Assembly (NCBI GenBank): GCA_007571115.1
Contig: RKSA01000052.1
Coordinates: 1-32,883 of the forward strand
Direction: 5' to 3'
Length of the DNA stretch: 32,883 bases
DNA from: Gammaproteobacteria bacterium
GTDB lineage: Bacteria > Pseudomonadota > Gammaproteobacteria > Pseudomonadales > Pseudohongiellaceae
Shown here: in pieces, positions 28,192 through 32,883 of the stretch
How positions within the stretch are numbered: the stretch's first letter is position 1
Layout of the letters: every line of letters starts with the position of its first letter
Program-made: the position numbers and the translations under genes
Notes under the pieces: generated by a model
The model's database searches: none
What the model was told of the DNA's origin: nothing
The model's input: the letters and a program-made list of their open reading frames with translations, nothing else

Positions 28192-30207
28192 ATGGCCGAG
28201 ACAGCGAATACCGAAACCGCGAATACCGAAACAACAAGCACTGAAACAACGGGTGCCGAAACAACGGGCACTGAAAAAAAAGGCACTGAAACAAAAGGCT
28301 TTGAAACCGAAGCCCGGCAGCTCCTGCAGCTCATGATCCACTCCTTGTACAGCAACAAGGAGGTGTTCCTGCGAGAGCTCATTTCCAACGCTTCCGACGC
28401 CGCCGACAAGCTGCGCTTCGCAGCGCTGTCAAACCCCGAATTGCTCGGCGAGGCGCCGGACTTGCAAGTCCGGGTGGAAGTCGATTCCACAAACAGCACG
28501 ATCGTCATCGCCGACAACGGCATCGGCATGAGCCGCGACGAGGTCGTAAGCAACCTCGGAACGATCGCCCGTTCCGGAACCGCCGAATTCCTCGAATCCT
28601 TGACCGGCGATCAGCAAAAGGACTCGCAGCTCATCGGCCAGTTCGGCGTCGGCTTCTATTCGGCCTTCATCGTCGCCAAGGAAGTCGAGGTGCTGACTCG
28701 CAAGGCAGGCGCCGCAGCGAGCGAAGCCGTGCATTGGCAGTCGAAAGGCGAGGCATCGTACTCGATCAGCGAGGCGGAAAAAACCGCGCGGGGCACCGTT
28801 ATCACCTTGCACCTGAAAGACGGCGCCAAGGAGTTTTCCGATGCCTACCGTCTGCGCTCCATCATCAAGAAATATGCCGACCATGTTTCCATCCCGGTAT
28901 TGATGGAAGAGCCGGCCCATGACGAAGTCCCCGATACCGGCGACAGCACGGAAAACAAGGCCGGGAACAAGGCCGAAAAGCGTTACGAACCCGTCAACGA
29001 AGGCAAGGCGCTCTGGACTCGCTCGCGCAGGGACATCAAGAAAAAGGAGTACCAGGAGTTCTACAAGCACATCAGCCACAACTTCGAAGACCCCCTCGAC
29101 TGGAGCCACAACCACGTCGAAGGCAAGCTCGAATACACGAGCCTGCTGTTCCTTCCCAGGCGCGCCCCCTACGACCTGTGGAACCGCGACGGCGCCAGGG
29201 GCCTGAAACTGTACGTGCAGCGCGTTTTCATCATGGACGAGGCCGAGCAGTTCCTGCCACTGTACCTGCGTTTCGTCAAGGGAATTCTCGATTCCAGCGA
29301 CTTCCCGCTCAATGTGTCCCGGGAGCTGCTGCAAAACGACCCCAAGGTCGAGAAAGTCCGCGCCGCCCTGACCAAGCGCGTGCTCGACCTGATCACGCGC
29401 TTCAGGAAAAAGGACGCCGAAGCCTATGCCGGCTTCTGGAAGGAATTCGGCCAGGCATTGAAGGAGGGCCCCGCCGAGGACTACGCCAACCGCGAGAAGA
29501 TCGCCTCGCTATTCCTGTTCAGCAGCACCGAATCAGTCGCCGACGAGCAAGACCGCAGCATAGAGGACTACGTCGCGAAAATGGCAGAGGGCCAGGAAAA
29601 GATCTACTACCTGGTCAGCGATTCGCTGAAAGCCGCGCGCAACAGCCCGCACCTGGAAGTTTTCCGCCAGAAGGGCATCGAGGTGCTGCTGCTGCACGAC
29701 CGCATCGACGAATGGCTGATGGGCCACCTGCACGAGTTTGACGGCAAGCCTTTCCACGATGTCGCGCGGGGCAAGCTCGATCTTGGCAAGCTCGCAGAAG
29801 AGCCCGACAAGGCTGAGAGCGATAGCGACGATGACAACGGCAGCGACAATCCCTTGCTCAAGCGAATCGGCGCCAGTCTCGGCGAGCAGGTCAAGGAAGT
29901 GCGGGCAACGCGACGCCTCACCGATTCGCCTGCCTGCCTCGTCGTCGACGAGAACGACATGGGGCTGCAAATGCGCAGAATCATGGAAGCTTCAGGCCAG
30001 AAGCCTCCCGAGGCGAAGCCGATTTTCGAAGTCAATCTAGAACACGCCCTCTTGCAAAGGCTCGATCAGGAAGCCGACGAGGACCGCTTCTCCGACCTGG
30101 TGACGATCCTGTTCGGCCAGGCGGCTCTGGCCGAAGGTCGAGGCCTTGCCGACCCGGCAAGCTTTTCCAGCCGGCTCAACAAGCTGCTGCTCGAATTGAC
30201 CGCCTGA
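28192..30207 (+). CDS. htpG: Molecular chaperone HtpG (Hsp90)
   Basis: This cytoplasmic ATP-dependent Hsp90 chaperone is 671 aa (E. coli 624). ATP-binding motifs in the N-domain are [33 protein letters not shown] and [31 protein letters not shown] begins the middle domain and [21 protein letters not shown] lies in its core. The extra length comes from three low-complexity stretches: an N-terminal block of TxxTE pentapeptides (residues 4-38), a linker insert with ENKAGNKA before the middle domain, and an acidic stretch [11 protein letters not shown] before the C-domain. The ATG at 28192 has GGGAG upstream, which supports the repeat-bearing start. It has a sigma-32-like promoter and converges with argS. 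Confidence 0.96.
   Translation: MAETANTETANTETTSTETTGAETTGTEKKGTETKGFETEARQLLQLMIHSLYSNKEVFLRELISNASDAADKLRFAALSNPELLGEAPDLQVRVEVDSTNSTIVIADNGIGMSRDEVVSNLGTIARSGTAEFLESLTGDQQKDSQLIGQFGVGFYSAFIVAKEVEVLTRKAGAAASEAVHWQSKGEASYSISEAEKTARGTVITLHLKDGAKEFSDAYRLRSIIKKYADHVSIPVLMEEPAHDEVPDTGDSTENKAGNKAEKRYEPVNEGKALWTRSRRDIKKKEYQEFYKHISHNFEDPLDWSHNHVEGKLEYTSLLFLPRRAPYDLWNRDGARGLKLYVQRVFIMDEAEQFLPLYLRFVKGILDSSDFPLNVSRELLQNDPKVEKVRAALTKRVLDLITRFRKKDAEAYAGFWKEFGQALKEGPAEDYANREKIASLFLFSSTESVADEQDRSIEDYVAKMAEGQEKIYYLVSDSLKAARNSPHLEVFRQKGIEVLLLHDRIDEWLMGHLHEFDGKPFHDVARGKLDLGKLAEEPDKAESDSDDDNGSDNPLLKRIGASLGEQVKEVRATRRLTDSPACLVVDENDMGLQMRRIMEASGQKPPEAKPIFEVNLEHALLQRLDQEADEDRFSDLVTILFGQAALAEGRGLADPASFSSRLNKLLLELTA
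28201..28305 (+). repeat. Seven in-frame 15-bp tandem units at the htpG start
   Basis: Seven consecutive 15-bp units, for example ACAACGGGCACTGAA, begin three codons after the ATG and encode [30 protein letters not shown] and TKGFE. The last unit covers the ordinary conserved HtpG start ([10 protein letters not shown]), so the array appears to have grown upstream from native sequence. Confidence 0.85.
28951..28980 (+). repeat. 12-bp duplicated unit in the HtpG linker
   Basis: GAAAACAAGGCC and GGGAACAAGGCC stand in tandem, followed by GAAAAG. They encode ENKA, GNKA and EK in the charged linker between the N- and middle domains. Confidence 0.55.
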
Positions 30208-30220
30208 CCGGGCGAGGCGC

Positions 30221-31972
30221 CTACATGCGCTCGAGGGTTTCGATTCCGAGCAGGGCGAGGCCCTGTTCGAAGGCGTGCTCGGCGAGCCGCACCAGGGCGA
30301 TTCGCGAATCCCTCACCTGCGCGTCGGCCTTGAGGATCGGGCAGTTTTCGTAAAAGCGCATGAAGCTGCCGGCGAGCTCGTAGAGATAGTTGCAAAGCAG
30401 GTTCGGATAGCATTCGCTGGCGACGAGCTCGACGAATTCGGGCAGTTGCAGTATCTTCAGCAGAAGCGAGCGCTCCTCGCCGCTCGCAAGCTGCGTCAAG
30501 CGGCAAGCAGCCGAACCCTCTGCGTGCTTGCGCAGCACGCTCTTGATCCGCGTGCAGGCATAGAGCAGATAGGGTGCGGTATTGCCGTCGAAGGACAGCA
30601 TCGTCTGCCAGTCGAACACATAGTCGCTCATCCTGTTCTTGCTCAGCTCGGCGTACTTGACTGCGGCGATGCCGACCGTCGCGGCGATTTTCCGCCTTTC
30701 GCCCTCGTCAAGAGCGGGATTTTTCTCGCTGACGAGCGCGAAGGCCCGCTGCACTGCCTCGTCGAGCAAGTCGGCGAGCTTTACCACGTCTCCCGAACGC
30801 GTCTTGTACGGCCGGCCATCCTGGCCCATGATCGTGCCGTGGGCGATGTGTTCGAGCGAAAGCTGCGCCGAAGCGAACCCGGCGGCGCGAGCCACGGCGA
30901 AAACCTGCTCGAAATGCAGCGACTGCCGAGAATCGACGACATACAGCGAGCGGTCGGCGGCGAAGTTCCGCGAACGAAGCCGTATCGAGGCAAGATCGGT
31001 GGTCGCATAGAGATAGCCGCCGTCGGATTTCTGCACGATCACCGGCAAGGCCTCGCCGTCCTTGCTCTGGAATTCAGGCAGGAACACGCATTGCGCTCCA
31101 GCGGATTCCTCCAGCAGGCCCTGCTCGCGCAATTCGCTGACCACGCCGGGCAATTCGTCGTTGTAGCGGCTTTCGGCGTCGAGATCGGAAAGCTGCAAGT
31201 CGACGCCGAGGCACTGGTAAATGTCCTGGCAATGACGAAGCGATTCGTCGATGAAGCGCCGCCAGACTTGGAGAGACTCCGCATCGCCGCCTTGCAGCCT
31301 GACGACGCTTTGCCGCGCGCGTTCGGCAAATTCGGCGTCCGCGTCGAACTTGCCCTTGGCAGCCTTGTAAAAGCTTTCCAGGTCTTCGAGCTCGGCTTGC
31401 AGCAGCTCGGCATTTGCATCGAGCTCGCTCATGTAGGCGATCAGCATGCCGAATTGGGTGCCCCAGTCGCCGACGTGATTTTGCCGGATCACTTCGTGGC
31501 CGAGCCGCTCGAACACGCGACCGAGACAATCGCCGATCACGGTTCCGCGCAAATGCCCAACGTGCATCTCCTTGGCAAGGTTCGGCGAGGAATAGTCGAC
31601 GACGATTTTCTGCCGCTTCGGCCTAGGGGCGATCAGCGCCTGGGGGTCGCCGAGCACGGCGTTGCCGTGGCGAACGAGGGCCGCATCGCTGAGGCGGAGA
31701 TTGATGAAGCCCGGGCCTGCGACTGCGGCGCTCGCGATGATTCCCTGCGCATCGCCTTCCTGAGCCTCCCCGATCGCCTCGACCGTCGCCTCGGCCAACT
31801 GCCGCGGCTTGCGCGCGCTCCGGCCTGCGGCCGCCATGACACCATTGGCCTGGTAGTCGCCGAACTGCGGCCGCGACGCTGTGATCACGTTCGGCTCGCT
31901 GTCGGCAAGCCCCGAAGCTTCGCGCAAGGCCTTGCCGACGATGCGCGACAGTTGCTGCCTAAGATTTTCCAT
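30221..31972 (-). CDS. argS: Arginyl-tRNA synthetase
   Basis: It charges tRNA-Arg with arginine in the cytoplasm. The 583-aa protein has an N-terminal ArgRS additional domain. The class I signature is SSPNLAKEMHVGHLRGTVIGD (HVGH in place of HIGH), followed by NHVGDWGTQFGMLIAY. MGQDGRPYKTRSGDVVKL is the degenerate KMSKS region, and a C-terminal DALR anticodon-binding domain ends in GLALLGIETLERM. The track uses an upstream TTG (31996). I prefer the ATG at 31972, giving MENLRQQLSRIVGKAL, although its Shine-Dalgarno (AGGG close to the ATG) is weak. It converges with htpG, leaving 13 nt between stops, and diverges from rluC. Confidence 0.95.
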   Translation of the reverse strand: MENLRQQLSRIVGKALREASGLADSEPNVITASRPQFGDYQANGVMAAAGRSARKPRQLAEATVEAIGEAQEGDAQGIIASAAVAGPGFINLRLSDAALVRHGNAVLGDPQALIAPRPKRQKIVVDYSSPNLAKEMHVGHLRGTVIGDCLGRVFERLGHEVIRQNHVGDWGTQFGMLIAYMSELDANAELLQAELEDLESFYKAAKGKFDADAEFAERARQSVVRLQGGDAESLQVWRRFIDESLRHCQDIYQCLGVDLQLSDLDAESRYNDELPGVVSELREQGLLEESAGAQCVFLPEFQSKDGEALPVIVQKSDGGYLYATTDLASIRLRSRNFAADRSLYVVDSRQSLHFEQVFAVARAAGFASAQLSLEHIAHGTIMGQDGRPYKTRSGDVVKLADLLDEAVQRAFALVSEKNPALDEGERRKIAATVGIAAVKYAELSKNRMSDYVFDWQTMLSFDGNTAPYLLYACTRIKSVLRKHAEGSAACRLTQLASGEERSLLLKILQLPEFVELVASECYPNLLCNYLYELAGSFMRFYENCPILKADAQVRDSRIALVRLAEHAFEQGLALLGIETLERM

Positions 31973-32025
31973 GCCCTGACAAGTCGATTTCCCCAAGCGG
32001 CGGAATTGTACAACATCCCCTCAGC

Positions 32026-32065
32026 CCCGATGCCCATGCGCCCATGCGCCGATGCTCCGATGCGA
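32026..32065 (+). repeat. Five 8-bp tandem units between argS and rluC
   Basis: CCCGATGC, CCATGCGC, CCATGCGC, CGATGCTC and CGATGCGA follow each other without gaps in the divergent leader, about 35 nt before the rluC start. A further CCGATGCT occurs at about 32084. A TACAAT hexamer (32066-32071) directly after the array could be a -10 box, but no good -35 box is visible. Confidence 0.6.
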
Positions 32066-32099
32066 TACAATCGCCGCATCACTCCGATGCTCGCCGATC

Positions 32100-32883
32100 A
32101 TGACCAAGGAAACCGGCAAGGCACGGCTGCTTGCCGTCCCCGAGCGATTCGCTGGGCAAAGGCTCGACAATTTCCTCCTGCGCGAATTGAAGTCTCTGCC
32201 CAGGTCGAGAATCTATCGCCTCGTCCGCAAGGGCGAGGTGCGGGTCAATCGCGGGCGCTGCAAGCCTGAAACGCGCCTTTCCCCCGGCGACCAGGTGCGA
32301 ATCCCGCCGCATTTCGCCAGCCAGCCAGCGCGAATCCTCGCGCCGAGCGAAAAGTTGCGGCAGAGGCTGGAGAGCTGCATCCTGTTCGAGGACGAAGCGA
32401 TGCTGATCCTGAACAAGCCCGCCGGAATGGCGGTCCACGGCGGCAGCGGAGTCGCTCTCGGCCTCATCGAGGCATTGCGCCAGCTCCGCCCCGAATGGCT
32501 CGAGGCCGAGCTTGCCCACCGCCTCGACCGCGACACTTCAGGATGCTTGGTCATCGCCAAACAGGGAGCCTTCCTGCGCCATTTCCAGGCCGAATTGCGC
32601 GCTGGCGCGGTCGAAAAGACCTACCTCGCCCTCGTCCACGGCGCCTGGCCCGAAGCGCTTGCATCGATCGATCTGCCCCTGCGCAAGAACCAGCCGAGCT
32701 CCGGCGAGCGCCTCGTTCGCCCCAGCACCGGCGGCAAGCGCGCCAGGACCGGCTTCCAAATCCGCGAACGCCTTCCAGGCGCCACCCTGCTCGAAGTCCA
32801 TCTCGAAACCGGCCGCACGCACCAGATCCGCGTCCACTGCCAAGCCGCCGGCCACGCCATCATCGGCGACAGCAAATACAGCC
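32100..32883 (+). CDS. rluC: Ribosomal large-subunit pseudouridine synthase RluC (3' truncated by window)
   Basis: It would isomerise specific uridines of 23S rRNA to pseudouridine. The visible 261 codons begin MTKETGKARL, followed by an S4 RNA-binding domain (about residues 16-75: RFAGQRLDNFLLRELKSLP and GEVRVNRGRC). The catalytic domain contains LILNKPAGMAVHGGSG, the active-site motif HRLDRDTSG with Asp143, and GRTHQIRVHC. The residue position is close to the E. coli RluC aspartate (144), and the S4 domain supports RluC over RluA. RluD is less likely from the S4 and linker wording but not excluded. The frame is still open at the window end. It has no strong Shine-Dalgarno and lies divergent from argS. 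The gene is not in the supplied ORF track because it lacks a stop. Confidence 0.9.
   Translation, partial: MTKETGKARLLAVPERFAGQRLDNFLLRELKSLPRSRIYRLVRKGEVRVNRGRCKPETRLSPGDQVRIPPHFASQPARILAPSEKLRQRLESCILFEDEAMLILNKPAGMAVHGGSGVALGLIEALRQLRPEWLEAELAHRLDRDTSGCLVIAKQGAFLRHFQAELRAGAVEKTYLALVHGAWPEALASIDLPLRKNQPSSGERLVRPSTGGKRARTGFQIRERLPGATLLEVHLETGRTHQIRVHCQAAGHAIIGDSKYS

Overview
The window looks like a chromosomal core-metabolism segment of a GC-rich proteobacterium, most likely a gammaproteobacterium. This is inferred from the sdhCDAB/sucAB-lpd-sucCD layout, the Vibrio-TonB2-like energy-transduction cluster, and E. coli-type catalytic residue positions in SdhD, SucD, RluC and MsrA. Genes are tightly packed, with several ATGA stop/start overlaps and clear Shine-Dalgarno sequences. 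I see no transposase, integrase, phage gene or CRISPR array.

Layout. 1-4.0 kb (+): an NhaC-family Na+/H+ antiporter whose 5' end is cut by an in-frame TGA, then an atypical phosphoenolpyruvate carboxylase (anaplerotic oxaloacetate supply). 4.0-6.9 kb (-): an ArgD-type aminotransferase followed by an AbgT-family transporter. 6.9-8.9 kb (+): msrA, a HAD-type cytosolic 5'-nucleotidase, and tRNA-Ala(GGC) behind a consensus promoter. 8.96-10.26 kb (-): gltA. 10.46-21.9 kb (+): sdhC, sdhD, sdhA, a 317-bp inverted-repeat element, sdhB, sucA, sucB, lpd, sucC, sucD. gltA and sdhC diverge from two well-formed sigma-70-type promoters placed back to back. Together gltA and this gene line encode citrate synthase, 2-oxoglutarate dehydrogenase with its E3, succinyl-CoA synthetase and complex II.

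22.0-28.1 kb (+): a DUF3450 protein, a large TtpC-like ExbB protein, a short ExbB, ExbD, two tandem TonB paralogues and a secreted TPR-like protein. This looks like a complete TonB2-type system that uses proton motive force to drive outer-membrane import. 28.2-30.2 kb (+): htpG behind a good sigma-32-like promoter. 30.2-32.0 kb (-): argS. 32.1 kb to the end (+): the start of rluC, truncated by the window edge.

The most unusual signal is not a gene. Short degenerate tandem repeats (8-16 bp units, mostly A/G-rich) sit at the start regions of about nine of the two dozen genes, either in the leader or as in-frame N-terminal repeats. The clearest are seven 15-bp units at the htpG start, six 12-bp units in the nucleotidase N-terminus, three 16-bp-spaced units running from the sdhB stop into the sucA leader, and five 8-bp units before rluC. 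A second unusual structure is the element with 25-bp perfect inverted ends that separates sdhA from sdhB. Gene families were identified by reading motifs only; no database search was run.
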